The notes beneath the pieces are model-generated. The model was not told the DNA's origin and did not search any database. It saw only the letters and a program-made list of their open reading frames with translations. A stretch of 37,717 bases of DNA from an uncultured Clostridia bacterium. GTDB taxonomy: Bacteria > Bacillota > Clostridia > Oscillospirales > Ruminococcaceae. This document shows positions 7,877 through 15,673 of this stretch, one piece after another. Where the stretch lies: contig CANRIA010000018.1 of assembly GCA_947630555.1 (NCBI GenBank), positions 1-37,717 of the forward strand, written 5' to 3'. Made by a program: the position numbers and the translations under genes. The first letter of the stretch is position 1. The number at the start of each line of letters is the position of its first letter.

Positions 7877-9763
7877 ATGCCTTTTACCGATGATTTTGAC
7901 ATAGTTGTGGTGGGCGCGGGTCACGCGGGGTGCGAGGCTGCGCTGGCTGCCGCACGCCTTGGAATGAAGACCGCATTGTTTACCATTTCACTTGATTGCG
8001 TGGCGAATATGCCCTGCAATCCCTCGATAGGCGGCACTGCAAAGGGGCATTTGGTGCGCGAAATTGATGCTCTCGGCGGTGAAATGGGCAAGGCCGCCGA
8101 CGCGACTTTTCTGCAAAGCCGTATGCTGAATTTAGGCAGAGGGCCTGCGGTGCACAGCCTTAGGGTGCAGTCTGACAGAGTGAAGTATCACGCATACATG
8201 AAAGGCGTTGTTGAACATCAGGAAAATTTGTACTTAAAGCAGGGCGAAGTAACGGCTGTTAAGTTTGAAGACGGCAGGGTAACAGGCGTTGTTACAAAGC
8301 TTGGCACAAGCTACAGCGCAAGGGCGGTAATAATCGCGACGGGCACTTACCTGAACGGCGTTGTGCACGTGGGCGAGGTGTCATACGCCAGTGGGCCTGA
8401 CAATGTTCTGCCTGCGACGAGACTTTCGGATTCTTTGGTAGAGCAGGGGATAACCATACGCAGATTCAAGACAGGCACGCCTGCCAGGGTACACAAGCGT
8501 TCTATAGATTTTGATAAGCTTGAAAGGCAGGACGGCGACGAGAAGATAACGCCGTTTTCGTTCACGCACGACGAGAGCGAAAAACTTGAAAACAAGGTGT
8601 GCTGCTATGTTGGCTACACAAACGAAGAGACCCACCGCGTTATTATGGAAAATATCGAAAGATCGCCGATATACTCGGGGCGGATACACGCGATAGGGCC
8701 TCGGTACTGCCCCTCGATAGAGGACAAGATAATGCGCTTTCGTGACAGGGAACGTCACCAGTTGTTTATAGAGCCTATGGGGCTTGATACCGACGAATAC
8801 TATTTGCAGGGCATGAGCAGTTCTCTGCCTGAGGAGGTGCAGCTTGAATTTCTGCACACGATAAAGGGGCTGGAGCACGTTGAAATAATGCGCAACGCAT
8901 ACGCCATTGAGTACGACTGCTGCGACCCGACTGAGCTTTTGCCCACGCTGGAATTCAAGAAAATAGGCGGACTTTTTGGGGCAGGGCAGTTTAACGGCAC
9001 AAGCGGCTATGAAGAAGCGGCGGCGCAGGGGCTTATTGCAGGCATAAACGCGGCTTTAAAGCTGCAAGGGCGGCAGCAGCTTGTGCTTGACAGGGCGACT
9101 TCGTACATCGGCACGCTGATAGATGACCTGACGACGAAAGGGTGCTCTGACCCATACAGAATGCTGACATCGCGCAGTGAATACAGGCTGCTTTTGCGGC
9201 AGGACAACGCTGATATGCGCCTCACGCAGATAGGGTATGATGTGGGTCTTGTTCCACGTGGAACATTTGAAAAATTTTTAGAGAAGAAGCGGCTTGTAGA
9301 GGGCGAAGTTGAGCGCGTTAGAAAGGTGAATATTGCGCCCTCGCAGGGGCTGACGGAGTATTTAAAATCTGTAGGCTCGGAGGGGATAACCACGGGTGCG
9401 AAGCTTTCGCAGCTGCTGAAGCGACCACACGTGACATATGACGGCATAATAAAATTTGATGACAGCCGACCACAGCTGCCCGATGCAGTGCGCGAACAGG
9501 TGGAGCTGCAAATAAAGTACGAGGGCTACATTGCCATTCAGCAGGAGCAGGTTGATGCCATGCGCCGACTGGAGGCTAAGAAACTGCCGCAGGGAATGGA
9601 CTACTCGCAAGTTACGGGGCTGAGGCTGGAGGCGATTGAGAAGCTAAACAAAATTCAGCCGCTTTCGGTGGGGCAGGCAGGGCGAATTTCGGGCGTGAAC
9701 CCTGCCGACGTGAACGTTTTGCTGGTGTGGCTGGAGCAGCACAGGCGCGCAAAGGAGGACTAA
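7877..9763 (+). CDS. mnmG: MnmG, FAD-dependent tRNA uridine-modifying enzyme (GidA)
   Basis: A 628-residue protein from MPFTDDFDIVVVGAGHAG, chosen by GAAAGGGG upstream; an earlier GTG overlaps the second parS-like palindrome. It is the FAD/NADH partner of MnmE in wobble-uridine modification. Visible: the Rossmann GAGHAG loop (13-18), CNPSIGGTAKGHLVREIDALGG (about 47-68), the Cys-containing tract SPIYSGRIHAIGPRYCPSIEDK, and the C-terminal MnmE-interacting helices with LSVGQAGRISGVNPADVNVLLVWLE. Length is normal. An exact parS-like palindrome is embedded in the frame at 9250-9265, encoding LVPRGT. Its TAA is followed directly by the rsmG ATG. Confidence 0.97.
   Translation: MPFTDDFDIVVVGAGHAGCEAALAAARLGMKTALFTISLDCVANMPCNPSIGGTAKGHLVREIDALGGEMGKAADATFLQSRMLNLGRGPAVHSLRVQSDRVKYHAYMKGVVEHQENLYLKQGEVTAVKFEDGRVTGVVTKLGTSYSARAVIIATGTYLNGVVHVGEVSYASGPDNVLPATRLSDSLVEQGITIRRFKTGTPARVHKRSIDFDKLERQDGDEKITPFSFTHDESEKLENKVCCYVGYTNEETHRVIMENIERSPIYSGRIHAIGPRYCPSIEDKIMRFRDRERHQLFIEPMGLDTDEYYLQGMSSSLPEEVQLEFLHTIKGLEHVEIMRNAYAIEYDCCDPTELLPTLEFKKIGGLFGAGQFNGTSGYEEAAAQGLIAGINAALKLQGRQQLVLDRATSYIGTLIDDLTTKGCSDPYRMLTSRSEYRLLLRQDNADMRLTQIGYDVGLVPRGTFEKFLEKKRLVEGEVERVRKVNIAPSQGLTEYLKSVGSEGITTGAKLSQLLKRPHVTYDGIIKFDDSRPQLPDAVREQVELQIKYEGYIAIQQEQVDAMRRLEAKKLPQGMDYSQVTGLRLEAIEKLNKIQPLSVGQAGRISGVNPADVNVLLVWLEQHRRAKED
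9250..9265. promoter_or_regulatory. parS-like site 3, inside mnmG
   Basis: TGTTCCACGTGGAACA, identical to site 1, lying within the coding sequence of mnmG. A perfect 16-bp palindrome shared with the gap 1.4 kb upstream is very unlikely by chance. Confidence 0.8.
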
Positions 9764-10474
9764 ATGGCTATAGATGTAATGCGGCTGGCAGGGCTTTTTG
9801 AAGGCATCGGCATACAGCTTGACGAGGAGCAGGCAAAGCGTTTTGACAGCTACGCGCGGCTGCTTTTGGAATGGAACGAAAAAATAAACCTGACCGCGAT
9901 AACGGACGGCGAGGGGATAGAGCAGAAGCATTTTTTGGACAGCGTGCTGCCGTTTACGAAAGTGCAGCTTACGCAGGGGTGCAGCGTTATTGACATCGGC
10001 ACGGGGGCAGGATTCCCTTCATGCCCATTAAAGATTGTACGCGGTGACATAAAGCTTACGCTGCTTGACAGCCTTAACAAGCGGATAGGTTTCCTTAAAG
10101 CGCTGTCAGATGAGATAGGGCTGGAGGCGGAGTGTATTCACGGGCGTGCAGAGGAGCTTGCTAAAGGAGATATGCGCGAAAAATACGACTATGCTGTTGC
10201 AAGAGCAGTGGCAAGACTTAACATATTGTGCGAATATTGCCTGCCGTATGTAAGGGTAGGGGGAACGTTCATTGCGCTGAAAGGTTCTTCGGGGAGAGAG
10301 GAACTGGAGGAAGCAAGAGGTGCGGTAAAAACGCTCGGCGGCGAGGTGGAGCGGTTTGAAAAATACTCTCTTCCGTGCGGCGACAAACGAACACTTATTG
10401 TGATAAGAAAGACAAAGCCTACCGATGTGCGCTATCCGCGAAACAAGGGGCAGATGATGAAAAAGCCGCTGTAG
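9764..10474 (+). CDS. rsmG: 16S rRNA (guanine527-N7) methyltransferase RsmG (GidB)
   Basis: A 236-residue protein whose ATG directly follows the mnmG TAA, with AAAGGAGG inside the end of mnmG. RsmG uses SAM to methylate G527 of 16S rRNA in the 530 loop. Visible: LLEWNEKINLTAI (36-48), KHFLDS (56-60), the SAM-binding loop VIDIGTGAGFPSCPLKI (75-91; most relatives have GFPG where this has GFPS) and YDYAVARAVARLN, followed by LPYVRVGGTFIALKG. Length fits the family. parA/parB or noc, common next neighbours, do not follow here. Confidence 0.95.
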   Translation: MAIDVMRLAGLFEGIGIQLDEEQAKRFDSYARLLLEWNEKINLTAITDGEGIEQKHFLDSVLPFTKVQLTQGCSVIDIGTGAGFPSCPLKIVRGDIKLTLLDSLNKRIGFLKALSDEIGLEAECIHGRAEELAKGDMREKYDYAVARAVARLNILCEYCLPYVRVGGTFIALKGSSGREELEEARGAVKTLGGEVERFEKYSLPCGDKRTLIVIRKTKPTDVRYPRNKGQMMKKPL

Positions 10475-10522
10475 GGAAATTAAACGGACAACTGTGGCAG
10501 GTCAAACGCGCTCCTGCGCAAC
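10457..10522 (+). repeat. Left copy of a split direct repeat flanking the DUF4240-like gene
   Basis: Two identical blocks, ATGAAAAAGCCGCT (10457-10470, the last codons of rsmG) and ACGCGCTCCTGCGCAAC (10506-10522), recur in the same order at 11005-11060. AT-rich sequence (AATACAATACA) follows both copies. Confidence 0.7.
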
Positions 10523-10570
10523 CAATACAATACACAATTTAATACAGAAACCGGGAGGAAACTATGGACT

Positions 10571-11008
10571 ATGGACAAAAAATTTGATCTGTTCTGGAAC
10601 ACGATGGAGCTTTGCGACTGGGACAACGAGGGCGATGACGACAAGGTTTTAAAGGCTGTTATCGAATATCTCTCGCGGCAGAGCGATGATGTTTTATTTG
10701 AGTTTGACGATCTGATGGCAGAGCTTTTGTATGACTTGGACACGAAAAAGCTGGCACAGCAATGCCGCAAGGCGTATCCGCTGATGAACGACGACATCTT
10801 TTTGTATTCCAGATGTGTGGCGCTGATAAACGGACCTGCTTACTATGAAAAGGTTCGGCAGGGAAAGGAAAAAGGCGTTTGGAAGCTGGAATTTGAATCT
10901 CTGCTGTATGTCCCCCAGAGGGCATGGGAGTTAAAACATCAAACCGAGTACCCCCATGCTGCACCGCTGAGCTTTGAGACAGGCAGCAATAAAGACGGCT
11001 GGAAATGA
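10571..11008 (+). CDS. DUF4240-like protein
   Basis: A 145-residue acidic protein (KKFDLFWNTMELCDWDNEGDDD…). The FW-x-(L/M)-I-E-like start, the acidic helix and the central LFEFDDLMAELLYDLD resemble DUF4240 proteins, which are of unknown function; this is recognition by eye. No membrane segment or metal motif is obvious. The start is ambiguous: GGGAGGA (10552-10558) is best spaced for an ATG at 10564, which would give only a seven-codon peptide, while the long frame begins at the next ATG (10571). The gene is flanked by direct repeats, suggesting it arrived or was duplicated separately from the mnmE-rsmG operon. Confidence 0.7.
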   Translation: MDKKFDLFWNTMELCDWDNEGDDDKVLKAVIEYLSRQSDDVLFEFDDLMAELLYDLDTKKLAQQCRKAYPLMNDDIFLYSRCVALINGPAYYEKVRQGKEKGVWKLEFESLLYVPQRAWELKHQTEYPHAAPLSFETGSNKDGWK

Positions 11009-11060
11009 AAAAGCCGCTTGAACGACACTGTTTATAAAGCCGAACGCGCTCCTGCGCAAC
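11005..11060 (+). repeat. Right copy of the split direct repeat
   Basis: ATGAAAAAGCCGCT (11005-11018) overlaps the stop of the DUF4240-like gene and ACGCGCTCCTGCGCAAC (11044-11060) follows. The spacing is about 10 bp shorter than in the left copy. Confidence 0.7.
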
Positions 11061-11071
11061 AAATATAATAC

Positions 11072-11103
11072 AAAAAAGCGACTAAGTTTCCTCAGCCGCT
11101 TTT
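11072..11103 (-). terminator. Intrinsic terminator of the two-part membrane protein gene
   Basis: On the minus strand AAAAGCGGCTGAG pairs with CTTAGTCGCTTTT through two G-T pairs, with a T-run of six at the end. The convergent rightward gene could use the same stem, though with two A-C mismatches. Confidence 0.75.
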
Positions 11104-11143
11104 CTATGTTTTATAAGGTGAAAGATGTTTATAATGTGCCATA

Positions 11144-11809
11144 TCATTGTTTCTTAAGCTTGTTTGCGACAAGGTAAATGCCCATACATATAACCCCCGG
11201 CGAGAAGAACAAGATCGCCAGCTCTTTGAGATACCACGAATCGTCTACATATTCTTTGAACTCGTCCTCGTCGTCAAATACCAGCATGCCTTCTTCGGGG
11301 TCGTCCACAGATACAATTCCGTACCTTTCGATCCTGCTTACGCCTTGCTTCTTTTCCGCGCTTATTCCCATAAGCACCACCGCAAACAGCACTATACCTG
11401 CCGTCAGCAGTATTATAGCTAATATCTTCAGCGGTTTGAATTTTTTTGCAGTGTTATTATTTGTACTCATTTTTATACTTCCTTTCATATTATCGGACTT
11501 GTCAAGCCCATATTCTTTTTCGTGCGCGGTCTTGCACAGCGCATTCCGCCCTACGTCCAAACGGCTTTTGTCTGCCACAGGAAACTCGTGTGCGTGCTCT
11601 TCAAACACTTTTTTCTCACCCAGCGCCCACGCCTCCTGACTATCCTGCGCCATTACTATTACCTTGTAATCCGCCCCTGCTATGTATCCGTCGCTTGTAG
11701 GATCAGGCATAATTTCAATGTGCGCAGGCTTCTTTTCTATAAACTCATTTAAGTTTTCCTTGCTTATCTCCGTCGTAATATTCAGAAAAACAGAATACTT
11801 CTTTTTCAT
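11144..11809 (-). CDS. Two-part membrane protein of unknown function
   Basis: A 221-residue protein from MKKKYSVFLNITTEI, chosen by AAGGAG upstream. The N-terminal half (about 1-105) is soluble: a short strand-rich segment (KYSVFLNITTEIS…DYKVIVMAQDSQEAWALGE) and charged helices. The C-terminal half has membrane segments at about residues 124-147 and 193-213, enclosing an acidic outer loop (DDPEEGMLVFDDEDEFKEYVDD). Inside the frame, AAAGGAAG stands 7 nt before an ATG (11470) that begins MSTNNNTAKKFKPLKIL, so the membrane half could also be made as a separate 108-residue protein. It looks like two former genes joined in frame. No family is recognised. A consensus promoter and a terminator frame it as a single-gene unit. 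Confidence 0.7.
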   Translation of the reverse strand: MKKKYSVFLNITTEISKENLNEFIEKKPAHIEIMPDPTSDGYIAGADYKVIVMAQDSQEAWALGEKKVFEEHAHEFPVADKSRLDVGRNALCKTAHEKEYGLDKSDNMKGSIKMSTNNNTAKKFKPLKILAIILLTAGIVLFAVVLMGISAEKKQGVSRIERYGIVSVDDPEEGMLVFDDEDEFKEYVDDSWYLKELAILFFSPGVICMGIYLVANKLKKQ

Positions 11810-11857
11810 AGTTTTTTCTCCTTTTTTGTCGATCAATTGCTGTAGCCGACAGCATAT

Positions 11858-11886
11858 ATTATATCATAATATTTAAGTATTGTCAA
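11858..11886 (-). promoter_or_regulatory. Promoter of the two-part membrane protein gene
   Basis: Minus strand: perfect TTGACA (11881-11886), 17 bp, perfect TATAAT (11858-11863), about 50 bp before the start codon. Confidence 0.88.
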
Positions 11887-11943
11887 TGAATTAACTTTAT
11901 TTTTACATTTTAGAAACTGTTTGTTCATACTGTGGCTCTTATC

Positions 11944-11973
11944 CTACCCCTATAACATATGCTATAGGGGTAG
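11944..11973. other. 11-bp inverted repeat downstream of the VirD4-like gene
   Basis: CTACCCCTATA and TATAGGGGTAG are separated by 8 bp. There is no T-run on either side, so this is not a standard intrinsic terminator. It may be a protein-binding site upstream of the promoter at 11858-11886 or a 3' stabilising hairpin of the gene ending at 12024. Confidence 0.6.
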
Positions 11974-12023
11974 GGGGACCTGTCATTTTTTGCAAGGCGG
12001 CGATTTTTTGCGCCTGCTGACTG

Positions 12024-13310
12024 TTATATGCACTCATCTTTCGTGCCTTTCTCATCTGAAAGAAACTTGTCCATTTCTTTAAGATATTCGTTGGGATCAA
12101 TGTTTTTCACAAAGCGCGCTTTTTCACAGCGGCGGAATATCCAACTGGAGTACAGCGGCATTTCCAGCAAGGTGTAGACAGGCTTGTTTGCCTTTTTTGC
12201 AAAATACTCTGCATCTTCGGTTGAATTGGCACCCATGAAGATCGTTGTATCGCAATTATTGATGATCGTTTTACTGCTGTCACCATAGCCGATATCAAGC
12301 TGACCGAGAGATTGCAGCATAAGTATTGTAGATATGTTGCGCGCCCGGATATTGCTGATTATATTCTCGAAGTTATCTATACGGCAGTTGGTCGCAAAGT
12401 CATCAAGAATAAATGTAGTTGATACGGGCAGTCTGCCGCCCTCACATTGGTTATCGGCATAGTCGCACAGCTCATTCATTGCCTGAGAGTAAAACAGGTT
12501 GGCTATAATATCCCTCGAGCGATCGGTGTCCGAAATTATTACAAACAGCGCAATTTTCTCTCTGCCAAGCCTGGTGAAGTCAAAGTGACCGTTCTTGAAA
12601 AGCCTTTGCAGCTCCTCATTATCAAAATTATTGAGCTGCGAGACCAGCGTGCTTATAACACAAGCAAGTGTCTTTTCAGAAAGCCCTAAAAACTGGTGGA
12701 ACTTTGTGTAAGCCCAGCTTTCCTTGCCTCTCATAAAACATTCTCTGTTGTGCGTTTCAAAGTCTTTGAAAACAGGCTTTGTGCGGCGTACATCTATATC
12801 TTCATAGGCTGTCATCTGCCCCAGCATCTGCATCAGCTTAGTAATGCTTATATGCGGGTCGCGCCTCTCAAACATATAGCCTACCAAAGCGCACAGCATA
12901 GTTTCCGATGATTCGTCCCAGTAAGGGTCGTAATGACCGCTTTTGTTGGTATGAGAGCCGTATACTATAGCGTGAGCGAACTTCTGAATGTCGCCGGTGT
13001 TTTTTATGTAGCTGAGGGGGTCATAGTGCATTGAGTCTTCGGGGTGAGTAAGGTCGAGCTTCATTACCATATAGCCCATTTGCTTCAGCGTATCGCCTAC
13101 CGAGCGGTAAAGACCGCCTTTGGGGTCTGAAATTATGCAGCTTCCGCCGCAGTTCAGGGCATTGAGCACGCCCATGACCGTTGATTTTCCGCAGCCGGAC
13201 GGGCCTACTACCGCTACATTATTATTAAGACCCGTAATTTTGCTATCTTTTGAATAACCTGTTCCGTCCGGCATTTTAAGTATGCCGTATTCATTATTTA
13301 TATTGTTCAT
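12024..13310 (-). CDS. VirD4/TraG-like ATPase (type IV coupling protein family), cytosolic form
   Basis: A 428-residue protein starting MNNINNEYGILKMPDG, selected by AAGGGAGAA; a start six codons upstream directly abuts the ClpP-like stop but has no ribosome site. Walker A is GPSGCGKST (36-44), Walker B TTFILDD (298-304), and ISDPKGG (60-66) matches the conserved DPKG after strand 2 in VirD4/TraG. RARNISTILMLQSLGQLDI resembles the sensor region. VirD4 proteins feed DNA or protein into conjugation machines, but they normally have N-terminal membrane helices; none are seen here. No relaxase or other T4SS gene is present. Immediate coupling to a ClpP-like gene suggests a non-conjugative motor role; that is inference. 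Confidence 0.85.
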   Translation of the reverse strand: MNNINNEYGILKMPDGTGYSKDSKITGLNNNVAVVGPSGCGKSTVMGVLNALNCGGSCIISDPKGGLYRSVGDTLKQMGYMVMKLDLTHPEDSMHYDPLSYIKNTGDIQKFAHAIVYGSHTNKSGHYDPYWDESSETMLCALVGYMFERRDPHISITKLMQMLGQMTAYEDIDVRRTKPVFKDFETHNRECFMRGKESWAYTKFHQFLGLSEKTLACVISTLVSQLNNFDNEELQRLFKNGHFDFTRLGREKIALFVIISDTDRSRDIIANLFYSQAMNELCDYADNQCEGGRLPVSTTFILDDFATNCRIDNFENIISNIRARNISTILMLQSLGQLDIGYGDSSKTIINNCDTTIFMGANSTEDAEYFAKKANKPVYTLLEMPLYSSWIFRRCEKARFVKNIDPNEYLKEMDKFLSDEKGTKDECI

Positions 13311-13328
13311 TATTATTTCTCCCTTCAT

Positions 13329-13910
13329 TTAAAATGATGTTGCTATTCTGTCCGCGAGTCCGAGTTCTATTGCCTTTTCGGCGTCCATGAAGGTGTTCGC
13401 CCTCATGATGCTGTTGATCTTTTTTGTTGGAAGACCGGTGTAAGATGAAAGCATTTCGCTGATTTTATCTCTTATAGATATAAGTGAATCAGCTTTGTTT
13501 CTTACCGAGCTTGCGCTGCCGCCGGTGCCGTCCATTATGAGGGGCTCGTGCACCATGACCTCGCCGTGGGGCAGTATGTACCTGTGACCCTTAGTGCCTG
13601 CTGCCAGTATCAGCGATGCCATGCTGTATGCCTTACCGATGCATACTACATCAATATCTACTTTTTTAGATATGATATTCATTGCATCTATAATTGCCAG
13701 CCCCGAACGCACCTCGCCGCCGCAGCAGTCGATATACATTTTTATAGGCGTACCGTTTTCGGCAAGATACATCATTGTCTTGATCGTTGCCGAAGCAGTA
13801 TCGGCGTTTATGTTTTCGGTCAGGAATATCTTGCCCTTTGAACCCAGCAGAGCTTCCAGCTCAAGCTGGTTTGTACCGCTGTAGTCTTCAAAGACTATTG
13901 TTCTTGTCAT
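13329..13910 (-). CDS. ClpP-like serine protease with an apparently altered catalytic triad
   Basis: A 193-residue protein from MTRTIVFEDYSG with AAGGAG upstream. ClpP is normally the tetradecameric peptidase chamber of AAA+ proteases. Visible: MYIDCCGGEVRSGLAI (58-73; the family usually has NSPGG), GKAYSMASLILAAG with the nucleophile Ser96, and PHGEVMVHEP with the His at 121. Where most ClpPs have the catalytic Asp (RDxFMS), this one reads ANTFMD, placing Asn172 there. Length is normal for a processed ClpP. No ClpX/ClpA gene is nearby; the next gene, with its 18-bp gap partly filled by the ribosome site, is the VirD4-like ATPase. It probably differs in activity or partners from the housekeeping ClpP. 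Confidence 0.88.
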   Translation of the reverse strand: MTRTIVFEDYSGTNQLELEALLGSKGKIFLTENINADTASATIKTMMYLAENGTPIKMYIDCCGGEVRSGLAIIDAMNIISKKVDIDVVCIGKAYSMASLILAAGTKGHRYILPHGEVMVHEPLIMDGTGGSASSVRNKADSLISIRDKISEMLSSYTGLPTKKINSIMRANTFMDAEKAIELGLADRIATSF

Positions 13911-13977
13911 TTGGATCTTCTCCTTTTTATTAAATTTTATTTGGGAAGATCGTGCGCACTGTTCTTTCCATGGTTAT

Positions 13978-13983
13978 ATTATA
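13978..13983 (-). promoter_or_regulatory. Likely -10 box of the ClpP-VirD4 operon
   Basis: A perfect TATAAT on the minus strand, about 70 bp before the ClpP-like start. No convincing -35 box lies 16-18 bp upstream, so the promoter may need an activator. Confidence 0.5.
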
Positions 13984-14043
13984 ACATTTATTCCAGGTGC
14001 CTGTATATTCTCAAAACTGAAATTTTTCGTTTCCGTTTTGTTC

Positions 14044-14079
14044 AAAATAAAAGATCGCAGCCCTAAAGAACTGCGATCT
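14044..14079 (-). terminator. Intrinsic terminator of the double-HTH gene
   Basis: Minus strand: AGATCGCAG and CTGCGATCT form a perfect 9-bp stem with a 10-nt loop, followed by TTTATTTT. It separates the HTH gene from the ClpP-VirD4 operon. Confidence 0.85.
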
Positions 14080-14106
14080 ATCGCGTTTTTTAAAAGAAAA
14101 TACCGA

Positions 14107-15531
14107 TCAGCGAATTTTTCCCTCTTTTGTTTTTTCTGATTTTTTTGATCCTTTCACCGAGCTTACATATTCAAAAATATCCTCCAGCGAACGACCCATA
14201 TATAAAGTCTGAGTCATAAGCCCCCAGAAGTTCCAGTCAAGGGAATCGAATTGCAGTTTGATCTCTATGACATCTTCCCACCAAAAATACTTTTCGTCGC
14301 TGTCGCTTATAACATCCAAAAGGTCATCTCTATTATTTCCAAAAGGCTGCTTGTCGTGATATGTGAGGTGAGCTGTTTTTTCATTCAGTTTATCCAGCGG
14401 CCCCGTGCGGTTAACTATTTGAATAACATCGCTTATATCTGAAAGTTCGCGGAAGCAAAGAGTCTTTTCCGAAGAATATTCAAGCTTTCCCTTTTTGTTA
14501 ATTTCATATTGCAGAGGAAAATTATCAGCATTTGCTGTTTGTGCATATTTCAAAAGCCTGTCAGCAGTCTCTTTGCATACTGCCTCCTTGTCCTTTTGGG
14601 AAAGCTTCAGGTATTTTTCTGCAATATCCTTTTTAATAGCTGCCTGGTCGGGGGTGCCGTCAAAGAACGCATAAAAATTATCCATTATCACCCTGCGAAG
14701 CATTACAGAACATCTATAAAGAGGCGTATGGTCAATCATACAAACAGTGTCTAAAAGTGCATAGTCTCCCTCTTCATAGATAACTTCCTTTGCTTGCAAG
14801 AGCTTTTTGGGCATATCTTTTTCAGATGCTATGCCGTCATACAACCGCTTTACTATTTCACGCCTGGCTATCATATCCATTATAAACTCATCGTCGTGCA
14901 GCGCTCTGTTATAGTCGCTTATTTTTTCTATGCCATAACATCTCAGTATACTGCGCAGCAGATCCCCATAGCCGGCATTTGCAGCATCTATTAAAAGGCT
15001 CGAAAACTCCGTACTTAAAAAACGCAGAGTATAAGGTTCCATAACCTCTCTCAGCAGACAGCGCAGAGGTATGTACTTTTCAGGAACATAGCCGTCTTTT
15101 TCTTCGCACATATCGTATGCAGCGGAAAGAATGTAATATTGTTCGTATACGTCAAGCTTTTGCGTTTTGCCCTTTGCAAACCTGCAGTTTTTCAGTTTGG
15201 CAAGCTTCTGCGGCGAGATCCTGAGTCTATGTGCTATCTCGTTTTGCTTCATGGTGTCTTCAAAATAGCAAAGCACTTGGTCAAAGAGAAATTTTGAAAA
15301 CTCTTTTGTAGGCAAAAAACTGTAGCCGTTATAATACTCCCTGCTGTTAAGATAGAGGTATATGGCATCAAGCTTTTCTTGGTTTTGGCAGTAATCGTTA
15401 ATGTATTGGTTAACAGCCGATTTGCTTATTCCCAGCTCTTTGGCTATATCGTCTTGCGAAACTTCCAGCATTTCAACAATGTCTTTAAGAGTCATATCGG
15501 GTTTACGCAGTCTTGAATAACAGCAATACAT
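14107..15531 (-). CDS. Large double helix-turn-helix protein of unknown function
   Basis: A 474-residue protein from MYCCYSRLRKPDMTLK; AGAGGT stands 8 nt before this ATG, and the longer open frame upstream is AT-rich leader. Two helix-turn-helix motifs are visible: SQDDIAKELGISKSAVNQYIN (24-45) and KQNEIAHRLRISPQKLAKLK (95-114). The remaining 350 residues are mainly helical and match no family I can name, ending in a Lys/Glu-rich tail. It may bind DNA and sense a signal through the C-terminal part, perhaps controlling the neighbouring ClpP-VirD4 operon, which starts about 200 bp downstream beyond a terminator. The AT-rich leader and lack of core-genome neighbours suggest accessory DNA. Confidence 0.75.
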   Translation of the reverse strand: MYCCYSRLRKPDMTLKDIVEMLEVSQDDIAKELGISKSAVNQYINDYCQNQEKLDAIYLYLNSREYYNGYSFLPTKEFSKFLFDQVLCYFEDTMKQNEIAHRLRISPQKLAKLKNCRFAKGKTQKLDVYEQYYILSAAYDMCEEKDGYVPEKYIPLRCLLREVMEPYTLRFLSTEFSSLLIDAANAGYGDLLRSILRCYGIEKISDYNRALHDDEFIMDMIARREIVKRLYDGIASEKDMPKKLLQAKEVIYEEGDYALLDTVCMIDHTPLYRCSVMLRRVIMDNFYAFFDGTPDQAAIKKDIAEKYLKLSQKDKEAVCKETADRLLKYAQTANADNFPLQYEINKKGKLEYSSEKTLCFRELSDISDVIQIVNRTGPLDKLNEKTAHLTYHDKQPFGNNRDDLLDVISDSDEKYFWWEDVIEIKLQFDSLDWNFWGLMTQTLYMGRSLEDIFEYVSSVKGSKKSEKTKEGKIR

Positions 15532-15565
15532 AGAAAATACCTCTTTCATAAAAAAATTTGTCAAT

Positions 15566-15571
15566 ATTATA
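15566..15571 (-). promoter_or_regulatory. Likely -10 box of the double-HTH gene
   Basis: TATAAT on the minus strand, within the short palindrome ATATTATAAT, 35 bp before the start codon. No -35 box matches at standard spacing; the nearest TTGATT is 20 bp away. Confidence 0.45.
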
Positions 15572-15673
15572 ATAGCACAAACGACAGAAAAAATCAACAC
15601 AATTTTTAAAGATATTGAGAGAATAAAAAAGAACACACCCGATTTTACAGATGTATTGGCTGCAAATGTATGG

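Noticed and set aside
9250-9265. Restriction-modification or regulator site instead of parS
   Set aside because: The exact 16-bp match to a nearby gap site, the closeness to the ParB consensus and the mnmE-mnmG-rsmG context make parS more likely.
12024-13310. Conjugative element (ICE) around the VirD4-like gene
   Set aside because: No relaxase, integrase, VirB4 or other transfer gene lies in the window, and the ATPase has no membrane helices.
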